This document shows, piece by piece, positions 45,411-56,848 of a stretch of DNA of 64,000 nt. The notes below the pieces were generated by a model, which was not told the origin of the DNA, ran no database searches, and worked only from the letters and a program-made list of their open reading frames with translations. The stretch is from Poa pratensis. Taxonomy: Eukaryota; Streptophyta; Magnoliopsida; Poales; Poaceae. The stretch is taken from positions 34,047,777-34,111,776 of the forward strand of contig CAMZMU010000059.1 of the NCBI GenBank assembly GCA_947311845.1, written 5' to 3'. How positions within the stretch are numbered: the stretch's first letter is position 1; the number at the start of each line of letters is the position of its first letter. Position numbers and translations under genes: made by a program.

Positions 45411-47912
45411 AATGGTTCCTTTTAAAATATGGTTCGATTTTTGAAAATGGTTCCGAATGAAAAAAATGGTTCTGATTTTTCGAAAATAGTTCCGAACCAA
45501 AAAAATGGTTCCTTTTAGAATATGGTTCTGAACCGAAAAAATGGTTACAAAAAAATGAATGGTTCCGATTTTTAAAAATGGTTCCTTTTTGAAAATCGTT
45601 CCAAACCGAAAATGGTTCCGAATAAAAAATGGTTCCGATTTTTAAAAATGGTTCTGATTTTTCAAAAATTGTTCCTTTTTGAAAATGGTTCCGAACCGAA
45701 AAATGGTTCCTTTTAGAATATGGTCCCGAACCGAAAAATGGTTCCTTTTAGAATATGGTTCCGAACCGAAAAAATGGTTCCATTTTTTGAAAATAGTTCC
45801 GAATGAAAAAATGGTTCCGATTTTTAAAAATGGTTCCTTTTTTAAAATGGTTCCGAACCAAAAAATGGTTCCTTTTAGAATATGGTTCCGATTTTGAAAA
45901 TGGTCCCTTTTTTAAAATGGTTCCGAACCAAAAAATGGTTCCTTTTTGAAAATGGTTCAGAATGAAAAAAAATGGTTCCGAACCGAAAAAATGGTTCCTT
46001 TTAGAATATGGTTCCGAACCATTTTCGAAAATGGTTCCTCTTTGAAAATGGTTCCGAACAGAAAAATGGTTCCTTTTAGAATATGGTTCCGATTTTTGAA
46101 AATGGTTCCGAATGAAAAAAATGGTTCCGATTTTTAAATATGGTTCCGATTTTTTGAAAATGGTTCCGAACCAAAAAAATGGTTCCTTTTAGAATATGGT
46201 TACGATTTTTGAAAATGGTTCTGAATGAAAAATAATGGTTCCGAATTTTTAAAGTGGTTCCGATTTTTCGAAAATGGTTCTTTTTTAAAATGGTTCCGAA
46301 CCAAAAATGGTTCCGTCTTTTGAAAATGGTTCCGAATGAAAAAAATGGTTCCGAGCCAAAAAAAATGGTTCCTTTTAGAATATGGTTCCGATTTTCGAAA
46401 ATGGTTCTTTTTGAAAATGGTTCCTTTTAGAACATGGTTCCGATTTTCGAAAATTTGGAACCATTTTTAATTTGGAACCATTTTAAAGTAGGAACCATTT
46501 TAAAATTTGGAACCATTTTCAAAATTTGGAACCATTTTTAAATTTGGAACCATTTTAATTTGAAACCGTTTTAAGTAGGAACCATTTTAAAGTTGGAACA
46601 TTTTTAAAATTAGGAACCATTTTCAAAACGGAACCACTTTTTACTTTGGTACATTTTGAAAATGGAACCACTTTTTACTTTTTGAACCATTTTCTAAATT
46701 GGAATCATTTTCAAAATGGAACCATTTTAAATTTGGAACCACTTTTAAATGGAACCAATTTGGAACCTCTTTAAAGTTGGAATCACTTCCAAATTGAACC
46801 ATTTTAAAAAAAGGAACCATTTTCGAAAATCGGAACCTTTTTTTCATTCGGAACCATTTTCAAAAATCTGAACCATTTTTTCGGTTCGGAACCATTTTAA
46901 GAAATGAATCATTTTTTTTGGTTCGGAACCATTTTCAAAAAGGAACCATTTTAATATCGGAACCATTTTTCGGTTCGGAACCATTTTAAAAAGGAACCAT
47001 TTTTTCGGTTCGGAACCATTTTCAAAAAGTAACCATTTTAAAAATTGAAACAATTTTTCGGTTCGGAACCGTTTTCATAAAGGAACGATTTTTTTTGGTT
47101 CGGAACCATTTTCAAAAAATTGGAACCATTTTTCGGTTCGGAACCATTTTTTTCATTCAGAACCATTTTTTTGTTCGGAACCATTTTAAAAAAAGAAACC
47201 ATTTTTTTGGTTCGGAACCGTTTTCAAAAATCGGAACCATTTTTTCGGTTCGGAACCATTTTCAAAAAAGGAACCATTTTCAAAAAGGAACTATTTTCAA
47301 AAATCGGAACCATTTTTTTGGTTCGGAACCATTTTCAAAAAGGAACCATTTTCGAAAAATCGAAACCATTTTTTCGGTTCGAACCATTTTCAAAAAATCA
47401 TAACCATTTTTTCGGTTCGGAACCATTTTAAAAAAATCGAAACCATTTTCGAAAAATTGAAAACATTTTTTCGGTTCGAACCATTTTCAAAAATCGGAAC
47501 AATTTTTCGGTACGGAACAATTTTCAAAAAGGAATCATTTTTGAAAAATCGAAACAATTTTTTTCATTCGGAACCTTTTTTGAAAAATCGGAATCTTTTT
47601 TTTCGGTTCGGAACCATTTTAAAAAGGAACCATTTTTTCGGTTTGGAACCATTTCAAAAAGGAACCATTTTCGAAAAACCGGAACCATTTTTTTGGTTCA
47701 GAACCATTTTCGAAAAATCGGAACCATTTTTTTTCATTCGGAACCATTTTTAAAAATAGGAACCATTTTTTTGGTTCGGAACCATTTTCAAAAGGAACCA
47801 TTTTTTCAATTCAGAACCATTTTCAAAAAGGAACCATTTCAAAATCGAAACCATTTTTTCAGTTCGGAACCATTTTCAAAAGGGAACCATTTTTCAGAAA
47901 TTTAAACCATTG
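45411..47912. repeat. 2.5-kb inverted array of GGTTCC / GGAACC short repeats
   Basis: The left arm (45411 to about 46455) is built almost only of variants of aaaatggttccgaa with spacers gaaaaaatggttccttttag and atatggttccgattttt. At about 46450 the orientation flips. The right arm (about 46457-47912) consists of the reverse complement (ttcggttcggaaccattttc, aaaaaggaaccatttt). Units are about 15-30 bp and none are identical over long stretches. The whole can fold into an imperfect hairpin more than 1 kb long. Many open frames here are by-products of the repeat. A possible CACTA terminus lies just to the right. Confidence 0.93.
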
Positions 47913-47929
47913 GCATTGTAGCTCTTTTT

Positions 47930-47937
47930 GTCTAGTG
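47930..47937 (-). other. Candidate CACTA transposon terminus beside the array
   Basis: On the minus strand the sequence starts CACTAGACAAAAAGAGC, similar in layout to grass CACTA ends, and leads straight into the repeat array. CACTA elements carry short repeats in both orientations near their ends. No matching opposite terminus was found, so this is tentative. Confidence 0.3.
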
Positions 47938-48694
47938 CGCGATAATGACTAAAAAAATGGGTTTTGAGTGAGCGCAAAAATAAATAGTAGGCGTAGGCGG
48001 TGGAATCAGTTTGAAAATAAACTGACTAGGTCAGATTTATCAGATTTGTAAACAAAAAATTTACATGCACAGATTAGTTTCAACTATCTTGATTAGTCAC
48101 GATAGAAAAAAGAAAAAAGAAACATAAAAATCCAGTTGTTAAAAGTGCCTACGAGGTTGTCCTGGAATTCAAGAATGTATTTACCACACATCACAATTGC
48201 ACATCAAAAGTTAAGAAAAGGTGATCCAATGCATGTCAACATAGGGAGTGCTGCTAGTAAAATGAGTAGCGAGTTACTGAAGAGGACGTTAAACACTTAA
48301 ATCTCACACACCGATTCACACAGATGTCTAAGAATTATGGGCATGTAATAAGTAGTTAACCAAAAATCCTCAAACCCAAAGGAAAACTTCATCACACCAA
48401 AATCTCATAGCGAAAAAGGAGACATATACATTTTCATAGTACCAAGTACTAACAGATACTTTTTGATACCTCTTTTACAAAATTGTATTTCCTACCTTAC
48501 TCATCTAATGACTTGAATTCCAATACAAACACAATAATCAAACTAACATTTTTTCTAACCAGATTTGATAATCTTAAGTTGCACTTTATCAAGTACATAC
48601 ATCAAGCATACGAGTTATTATTTTATTTTTTCCATTGGAAGCATGAAGGTATGAATGTTTCAGCGGCTACAAGTAAACATGACGTCTTCCACAC
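47938..48694. other. Gene-free stretch left of the ARF fragment
   Basis: AT-rich DNA. I searched the minus strand here for the next ARF exon (beginning like QPRRHLL) and did not see it. Confidence 0.45.
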
Positions 48695-50017
48695 CTCTAT
48701 AGATATGGCGAAAACTCCATTGTGTGCCATGCAACTCCTTTGCTACGAGCTCTTGAGAAGGCTGACTGCTTGTAGTCCTACAAAGATTTGAAACCTGGAA
48801 GTGGTCAGATCAGTAATACAAGTGACTATACGATTTTGCAGATTATACTGAAATTATCTTTCCAAGTGCCTCACCAGAGGTGGGAAAAACAGTCCTCAGC
48901 AGCCCGGCGAGGAACAGAGAAACCTCCATGGGTGCTTGTATCAGAGGCAGTGAGCGTCTTACAGAACATATGCGGCATTCGGGGCTTCTTTTCTCCATCA
49001 CCACCTTCCTTCTCGCCTTCTCCCTCTTCTGTTCCACCATCACGGGGGTTTTGCCTGAACATCTGGGCACAAAAGAAGGACAGTTTCACAGACCAGTGAA
49101 TGGCACTTTACCTTATTTCTAACAATGCAACAGAGGATGCAAAATCACAACAGGTGCCGTCGGTCATTAAAATTATAGGTATGGCAGGACAAGGTGTATT
49201 CATGATCACATTTACCACGTATTGTTATGTATTCAATGGCATGACAGAAGAATCTTATTCAGAAGGAAAAGATGAAAACAGTAATTATGCAACGACTGGG
49301 TAATAGCATGGCATAATAACTGATACCGAAGTGAACTGTTATGCTGCAAAAGCCAACCATTCACGCATATTTTGAACAAAAACTATGATGCGATATGATA
49401 GTCATCTTCCAGCAGGCTCTCACTGTGGAAATCTTACTACAGGTCTCTACTCTGTAGGCTACGCGAACGAAATGCAAATGGAGCAGGGGAAAAGACAAGC
49501 GAGGTGATGGAACAGTCTCCATGAACAGCCGGCCAAACAAAATCCCCAAATGGAAAATGGGAGCAACGCACACCGCGTGCACACCAACGCCGAACAACGC
49601 ACAGAGCCACCTGAAGGCAGTATCCGCAGCACTCACCTCGGCCTCCACCAGGGCGAGCCGCGCGTACACCTTGTCCGTCGCCGTATCCGCCTGCGCATCA
49701 TCAGCAAACCCCATTTTTCAGAACATCGCCGAGGAACAGAGAAGAAGAACGAATTACCAGACGCCAGCAAGCCGGCCGCACTCACGCAAAGCTCGACGCC
49801 GACGACGCGGCAGAGGACGTGCGGCGGCACGGGAACATGCCCCGCCCCGGCCGGCAGCGGCGCCTCCCCACTACCGGAACCGCGGCGAGGTGCGCCTGGG
49901 GCAGGTACACGACCCTGCTCCCTTGCGCGGTAGCACCAGCCCCCCCGGCGCACGCGTGCCAGATCTCCGCGCTCACCGCCACCGCCTCCTCCTCACGGCG
50001 TTCAGGTCAATCCCCAT
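48695..50017 (-). pseudogene. ARF: Auxin response factor, 5' fragment with several indels
   Basis: Auxin-responsive transcription factor; the N-terminal part only. Exons on the minus strand: 50017-49786, 49690-49637, 49062-48875 and 48777-48695. The protein would start MGIDLNAV and include AEIWHACAG, YLPQAHLAA and PPHVLCRVVGVEL (dimerisation region). It continues DKVYARLALVE and the start of the B3 domain ([30 protein letters not shown]), then ELVAKELHGTQWSFRHIYRG. Exon 1 needs about three missing and one extra base to keep these motifs in one frame, exon 3 has about two extra bases and exon 4 lacks two. The rest of B3 and all later exons are absent as far as I can see. The MGIDLN start is typical of some ARF clades, but the exact member is not assigned. 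Confidence 0.82.
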
Positions 50018-50462
50018 CTATCCGCGGTGGGGAGGGAAAGAAGAAGAGAAGGAAGAAGCAGTAGTCCCGAGATCTCTCTGCGGTGAAGGGAATGTGGAGG
50101 AATCGCCTCGATCTCTCCGCACGACGCGGCCTCGCGAACCTCTCCGGCGGTGAGAGGGAATCGGGGGCAGCTCGGGGCGCCGGCAGCACTGATGAGGACG
50201 AAAAGGAAGAAGCGAAGCAGAGGAAGAACGCTTCGCGAAGGAGCTGAAGCGAAGCGAAGCAGAAGGAAAAAAGGCCGGCCAAAAAACGCTTCGCGAAGGA
50301 GCTCTTCAGGCGGCGCTACGGTTTAGCGACGCTAACGGGCGGCATTTAGGAATTGCGCCAATAGACGGTGGGCTCAAAAAGGAGAAAGATGGATTAAAAA
50401 TAAAGCCATGTTAGTCTTAGCCCGGCCCATGTTCACCAGCCGCGAAGGCGCATCGGCGAGTG

Positions 50463-50496
50463 CTATATAATCACCACCCTCGTCGCCCTAGGGTTT
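50463..50496 (+). promoter_or_regulatory. eL36 core promoter: TATA box and telo-box
   Basis: ctatataa (50463-50470) is followed about 25 bp later by ccctagggttt (50486-50496), the telo-box common at plant ribosomal protein genes. Transcription probably starts in this pyrimidine-rich stretch, and a 5' UTR intron follows (donor ag|gtaagc near 50534, acceptor near 50652). Confidence 0.7.
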
Positions 50497-50668
50497 CTCC
50501 TTAGACGCAGCCGCTTCACTTCTCCCAGGTAAAGGTAAGCACCGCCCCCATGCGCCGCCGCCGCCGCCGCCGCGGATCCAAAACCCTCGTCCTCCCTGTG
50601 CACCACCTCGCCCCTCCCCGTTGCTAACGTAGGCTGTTGCTGCTTGTTCCAGCAGGAAAGGTTCGCCC

Positions 50669-52160
50669 ATGGCGCCGACGCAGCCGAAGTCCGGCCTCTT
50701 CGTGGGCATCAACAAGGGTACGTCGTCACCAAGCGCGAGCTGCCGCCGCGCCGTCCGACCGCAAGGGGGTAAGCTTACTCTGCCTCCACATCCCGTTATG
50801 GCTTCGCTGTAGACTGGATGGTGCGATTGCTATCTTGCTATTATGTTGATCTGTGTTGATTTGGTGTCGTAGACTAGGTTGTATGTTGGTGGAATATGCG
50901 GTTGTCGCTTGCTTGCTTCAGTAGCGAGTCTTAGTTAGATCATGGCTTGTTGGGAGTATTGATGGATCTAACAACTTGCCACCATTTGTACCGAAGGAAT
51001 TCTTCGGTCTTTGCATGTACTGTTCCTTGATGACGAGATTTTAAATTTACACATCAGTTTGAGTAATTCAGGAAAGCTAGTTTACTATAGTTAGGTTACA
51101 ATAATTACAAATGATGAACTTAGTTTGCCAAGGTGTTTGATTGAATTACTGAAATCACCATGGGTCATAGGCACCTTCTGTCGTTTGTTTTTTCGTTGCA
51201 TTCGTGTAAATATGGTTTGTTGTTGAGCCCTCTGCTTTGTATGCAAGATATAATCCAATTTTGCAACGTTCTGACTGTTTTATTTCTATGTTCTGATCAT
51301 TTAGTGTTCTCTTGGATCCTAGTCTAAATACCTTTGAGATAGAAAAGTTCCATGACTGTATTAGTCATTGAAAATCGTTTTTCAGTTTGTCACGATCTTT
51401 TGTCTGACCAGTTAGTTACCCTTGTTGATTTGCAGAAAGGTACCAAGCGGGTGCATTTCGTCAGGAACTTGATCAGGGAGGTTGCTGGGTTTGCTCCTTA
51501 TGAGAAGCGTATCACTGAGCTTCTCAAGGTTGGCAAGGACAAGCGTGCACTGAAGGTGGCCAAGCGAAAGCTCGGAACCCACAAGAGGGCGAAGAAGAGA
51601 GAGAGGAGATGTCCAGTGTCCTCAGGAAGATGAGGTGAGCTACTCTGAAATTCGGTTACTTTTTCTTTGAATTTATCTTCTGTGTCGACGTGGTACTATA
51701 ATGGTTTATTGTCCGATAGTAGATATTCATATGAAAAACTATCAACTTGGAAATGTTCTATTTATTTATTTATTTTTCTTGTTGTCTCTGAAGTCAGTAC
51801 TTTGGTTAGTGAAAACAAGTTTGTATCGCTAGGGCAGCATGAATCTGAAGTATGCTGTGCTTGTAATATGTTAGGATTGTTCACAGTGAATATTGCAGAT
51901 GCTGTTGTGAATATATGTACTTTCATTTTTCGTTATGGAATCTGTGTCTGCCTGGAATGCAGTTTTTATTTTTTTCTCCAGACAACTTGTTTTGCACATT
52001 AAAATTGTTGCTTACCATGTGTAAAATGACTTTGTATTGACAGTTTATACCTGTAGAATATTATTCTCATTTCTCCAGTTTCTTTGTTAGATGGACTATA
52101 AACTTATATTTCCTGTGATATACAGATCTGCTGGTACTGGCACGGAGAGAAGAAATAGAG
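50669..52160 (+). CDS. RPL36: 60S ribosomal protein eL36 (L36e), with one or two missing bases per exon
   Basis: Cytosolic large-subunit ribosomal protein. Coding exons 50669-50768, 51436-51634 and 52128-52160. Visible parts are [63 protein letters not shown] and LGTHKRAKK. The exon lengths are 100, 199 and 33 nt. Adding 2, 1 and 1 bases gives perfect phases and 111 aa, the family length. The gaps sit after GINKG (about 50720), in the Pro-Arg-Pro region (about 50747), in the Lys-rich run (about 51595) and in the last Lys codons (about 52150). Splice sites, TATA box and telo-box are intact and substitutions are hardly seen. It is either a young pseudogene or a good gene with sequence errors. 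Confidence 0.88.
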
Positions 52161-52999
52161 TATCCCAAGCTCATGAAGTTGATGGCAATCTCTGTTCTGG
52201 TGTCTAGTTTTTACTACATGTAGAACTACTGTTATCCGCCAGCTAAACATTATGCTATGTTGAACCTCCTGTCTTGTGTGATTTTGATCTAATTTCAATG
52301 GATGGTTTGCCACCTTATTGTGGTGCTCGTTTATTGATGCTCTGTTTCATCATATCTCGAGATTTACTGCTAGCACCCATTGTATGTGGTTTGTTAGAGT
52401 GAGCTGATGGAGTTAGGATCGTATATGCATCCAAAACCTCGTTGAACCACAAATTGCCCTAACACGTTGTCTGCTGCATTTTTTTTGTATAAAATTGCAG
52501 CATCAGTAGTACTAATCTTATTTAACCACACATTGCAGTGTAGTCTGGCATGGTAAACTTATGTGTTCCACCTGCTGAGGTATACTTTTTTTGCAAACAA
52601 ACGACATTGTTGTATTCATCCATAAGATAGCTGATTACATGGCTCCATGCTGCCGCTGGGGCCACACCAAAGGAGCCAATCCATGGCACGGAGAGGTATA
52701 CAGATTAGCTAAATGCACCTACAATTTCATTCTAACGGAGAAGCTCATGTGCAGGCAAAATACACATAAAATTGCTTAAAACCGTAAAAATGTTGATGGC
52801 TTATGCAGATGGAACTCCCAATCCAGCACAATTCCTAGCCACAACACACAAAAGCCTTACGCCCTAGGTCCTGCATGCAAAGAAAAAGGAGATGTTAACT
52901 TCAGTTCATTAGTGCAGGGGTTAACATATACCACCCACCAAATATTACAAATCAGGAACCAAATCTACTCATGTTTTAAGGAGCTATGGCGTACTGCTT
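52161..52999. other. 3' UTR of eL36 and gene-free spacer
   Basis: The first ~250 bp are AT-rich 3' UTR-like. From 52585 a T-run followed by gcaaacaaacgacattgttg looks like the poly(A) end of a minus-strand retroposon fragment. No gene is recognised. Confidence 0.4.
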
Positions 53000-54151
53000 G
53001 TGGCATTCATGACCTCCTCTATGTGTCTGTCATGTCCGCGAAGAGGCGATGCTCATCTTCGTGATCGGCAAGGTAGTTCAAAGCCTGGATCACAATCGCC
53101 TAGACAGTAGGAGCCGGCATATTTGTCATTGAGTAGATAGTCTACATCTGAGCATAGTTGATGATGGGCTTGTTCAGCAGCTCCTCGTCCTTGGGATGCA
53201 CCTCAGATTCAAGAGATAGAATGTTTGATGTGTGTCAGTTTAAACAAGCCAAAAATGAACACAGAGTTTGAGTTATCTATCTCACCATGGTGTGCGAAAT
53301 CAACTTATTGCCAACCATCTTCAAGGTCGTGGAATGCTCACACCAAATCACCCCCTCAACTTTGGCCAGACGAGAGATCCAAAGCCACCTCATTCTCCAC
53401 TTCCACATATGGTTGTAAATCTGTGTAGTGCTGATAGTAATCCCAGTGAAGTTAAGAACATCATTACTCACTCTGTTAATGTAGTGCTCTTTGAACCCTC
53501 TTTTAAAACAGATCCTCTTGTGGACGAGCTCACAAACCCTATTCCTAACGAACAGGGACATTGAAGCTGACCACACCATTTGAGGACGTGGAGTGAAACT
53601 AAGAGGAACTGCATTGTTATACGAGTCAGGCAATGGCTTCGCAGATTCATCGGCTGGAAGAGCATAACTAAGAGGGACTGCGTTCATGTCAGGTAGAGCA
53701 TGTCGTACTTACGGAGCATAGAGATCAGGATCCGGAGAGCTAGGTTGACTGATGTCCTACAATGACGACGAACACAACGCAATCATACAACTAGCAACTA
53801 CGCCAAACAAGATGATGATAGTACGCCGGACTAAGGCAAATATCTAACAGAGAAACAAAATATAAAGCAACGAAGCTACCATTCAATCTACTGCAGATGT
53901 AATACAAGAACAAGGGGAGAGGTTCTTACAGTCAGGGTTGTCCGAGGAGAGTTCCCGCCGACGAGATCTAGCACCACCTTGTTGACGGAGCAGTTGTTGG
54001 GGACGAGATCCATCACCTCCTTGCGCCTAGCATCCGTGCCACCGTCGACCTCCGCCACGACCTTGCGAGGAGAAGAGTTGCTGAGGACGAGCTCCAACGA
54101 CGGGATTTCTCCCGCCTTGGAAGAAGAGCACCCCACCTTCGCCATCGCCAT
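53000..54151 (-). pseudogene. Myb/SANT-like DNA-binding domain protein, decayed
   Basis: First exon 54151-53930 (MAMAKVGCSSSKAGEIPSLE, 74 codons, donor gtaaga), then a main coding part from about 53687 to 53270. The latter contains FKRGFKEHYINRVSNDVLNF, TTQIYNHMWKWRMRW and RLAKVEGVIW, the pattern of the plant Myb/SANT-like domain found in transposon-linked and LINE/Harbinger-related proteins. Further coding continues at 53220-53000 (EVHPKDEELLNKPIINYAQM, IVIQALNYLADHEDEHRLF). It is broken by three TAG stops in one frame at 53144, 53102 and 53021 (first base on the minus strand). A dead copy. Confidence 0.65.
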
Positions 54152-56564
54152 GGAGCTCGAAAGGGGCGAAATGATGTTTTGGATTTCGTTCCTCGACTCG
54201 GAGGAACTAAATAGGGAGGCGAAATAGCGCGCCGGTGAGGGGAAATTGAGCAGCGGTGACCGAATTTCTCCCGCCGCATTTTTCGTCCTCGCGCCATCTC
54301 CACCTCTCCGGCGCCTGCAACAGCTCCCATGCGGCCCGGGAGACTGGCTCCAGGGGCACGGTCGATCTGAGCGTGCCTCTCGGGCCTGGCCCGAGACTGC
54401 TTTGATGGGCGTCCTGGCCTGGCCTGGGAGCTCATGCAGGCATCCAAACGTTAGGACTTTGCAGCTGGCGGGCCTGGTCTAGGCGTCTGCAGGCTACCAA
54501 ACGCGTTCATAGAGAACTTGTCCAATTGACCAAGAATTTTGTATTCAAGAGCGGATCACATGTTATGAACTGAAGCTTGAGGGTGCGGTGTACATAAATA
54601 ATGTTGAACTATAGCATAATGGTAAAACTTTTGATCAAAGAAATTCGATTTAAACCATAGCGAAGATGCAAAACCACACCGCTCGAGCAAAGGAGTAGTG
54701 GAAGAATAGGTGGGAATCAGATTCAGGTAAACCGCACCTTGCACAATCCTTTTTAATATGATCGGAAAGACGACGATCGAGCTCGCAGAACTCATGCCAA
54801 CACCATCATAATTAATCTCCACGGATAAATTTTCACCCTTGGAGGCATCTTTATGTTTTTCCATGCTTGTACTAATATATTGCAACTCACGGAGTGTGAT
54901 TAATCGCCTTGTACTCGGAGAAGCAGCCACAAATTCTCGCATAAACCCGTTGAGTGTGTATGCTGCACAGGCCATCCTCAAAATCTACATTTGTTATGGG
55001 AATATGCAATTTTTTTCTGTTTTTTTTTTTTTTTTGCATTGCATCATCCGAATGTTCAGAAACTTTATTGCTTTCATCAGCTTGACACGGAGATGATCTA
55101 CGACCCACTTTCGGACCACAGATGGAAGTTCTGAAATATGTTTCTTCCTAAACAAAATATGTGTTCAGTTGGTAGATCGGTGCCACAATAAAGCCCAATC
55201 CAGCCATATTTGTCATGATCTGCCATCTCCCTACTCTTCTTTTTGTTTTGGGACTTGCTATGTTTTGCTTGTAAACTAAGAATGTGCGAATGAACAGAGG
55301 AGGATATGAATAGTAGAGGCCACAACGGAAGGAGGTGCAACAGAGCCACACGGTGGGAGGCAGAGCCAGCTCAGGGACCTTGAAAGGTTGGTGGAAATAG
55401 TATCAGTGTCGATAGTCGAACGGTACTAAACGTTCTGGGTCCTAGCCTGGCTGTTTTAAAGTTCAAGGTTTGAAACGTGAACTAGAGCAAGGGTGTGTGA
55501 AGTATAGCAAAATTTCAAGGTTGCTGAGGATTGAACCCTTCTTTGCACAATGTGACTATTGTTCGTGCTTAATTATAGTCAGAGATTCGGAAAAAGAATT
55601 CAGAGCACACTAGCAACAATATTTACCATAGCCCAACCCGGCCTATTGTGGACGGTGGCCAGAATATGCTGATATGTTCCAGCCCGCCCGAGTTCAATCT
55701 TCCGTGCTCGCAATCGGTGTGTACGCACCATTCTCTTAATTAAAAAGACTGATGTTCCGCCAAGATGTAACATAGCTATCAAGAATATGGACGCAGTGTT
55801 GAACCGAAGCATCACCTTATTTAGCAAGAACTGTAGGGCAACACCCCACAGTGATATTATTGATTTAGGAAGTCTAAAACTATCTGTAAGTATTTATATA
55901 AGAAAAAATAAGACAAAATTACAAGAGGCTGTCAAGTCTCAATCCATCGATAAATAGTTCACAGTGCTTTGCTTTCACCCTTTGTGCATGCAAGGTGCCT
56001 TCATGAATAATGTCTCTTTCCAAGATCTAAAAGTAGGCATAAGATTCTGAAAAATAGCATAATTCCTTTGCTTCCAAACATGTCATTTTTGGTGAAAAAA
56101 GGCTTGGTAAACTTCCTCCTTGTCTTAAGGAAGACCTGCTCAAAATTATCAGCTAATTTCTATTCAACCTGTAAATAATTTTCTATATTTGTGGTTCTAG
56201 CTAGAATTTGGTTATTTCATGCCCATGATTTCGTGGGTTGTCGAGAAAATAAACAAGAGTGTAAACAACAAGCAAATGACAACCATCGAAAAAAGCTACT
56301 AATTATTTGGTTATAAACATGGTTCTCAAAGCCAGCCGAAAATTTTCTACGACAAGGATGAGGTCACCTCGTGTGTGCATTTTGGATTCAGTTCTGCAAG
56401 GACCTGGATGAACGTTGGTGACCTATGCAGTGAGCTATGTAGAAAGTTTTCGCAACTCTACAATGATGAAGGTGGGTGGTAGAGATAAATTCTGAAACCT
56501 ACCTTGGATTGACGAGATTATGCCAAGAGGTGTAGTTTCGCATAATATTTGGATTAGAATACAC
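54152..56564. other. Gene-free DNA, transposon-like
   Basis: 54240-54480 is GC-rich and contains a direct repeat tgcaggcatccaaacg / tgcaggctaccaaacg about 55 bp apart. The rest is AT-rich. No protein is recognised. Confidence 0.4.
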
Positions 56565-56817
56565 TATGAAAACATAGTTGATATACCTATTGATATCGAT
56601 TCAGTATAGTGGGTGTTAAGATTTTCAATTAGCTTGGTTGAACTTACAATACTGGGACCGATGACAAAATTTATAGGTCTTATAATCTGATAATTATGAA
56701 GTACCAAATTTGGCAGTCCTACATTTGGTAAAACACCACTTAGTGTCTATAGTGTGTGCCTTTGAGTTACCTGGAGTAACTAAAGTATTTTTTTCTGCAG
56801 GTGTATTATTTCTAGCA
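56565..56817. repeat. Duplicated block, left part (Helitron-bearing copy)
   Basis: Matches 60072-60290 (attgatatcgattcag, gcttggttgaacttacaata, gagttacctggagtaactaa). The partner on the other side of the Helitron is 58589-58850. Confidence 0.8.
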
Positions 56818-56831
56818 CTAGTTGAAATCGG

Positions 56832-56848
56832 CGCGGCGACACGCCGCG
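56832..56848 (-). other. Helitron 3'-terminal hairpin
   Basis: A perfect 7-bp GC stem with a 3-nt loop, 10 nt from the terminal CTAG (56818-56821). It is thought to act as the rolling-circle termination signal in Helitrons. Confidence 0.85.

Noticed and set aside
45500..47905. Many open frames of 60-100 codons in the GGTTCC array (such as FGSEPFSK and NHFQK repeats)
   Set aside because: They are direct translations of the short repeat in several frames and both strands, with no start context and no protein-like composition.
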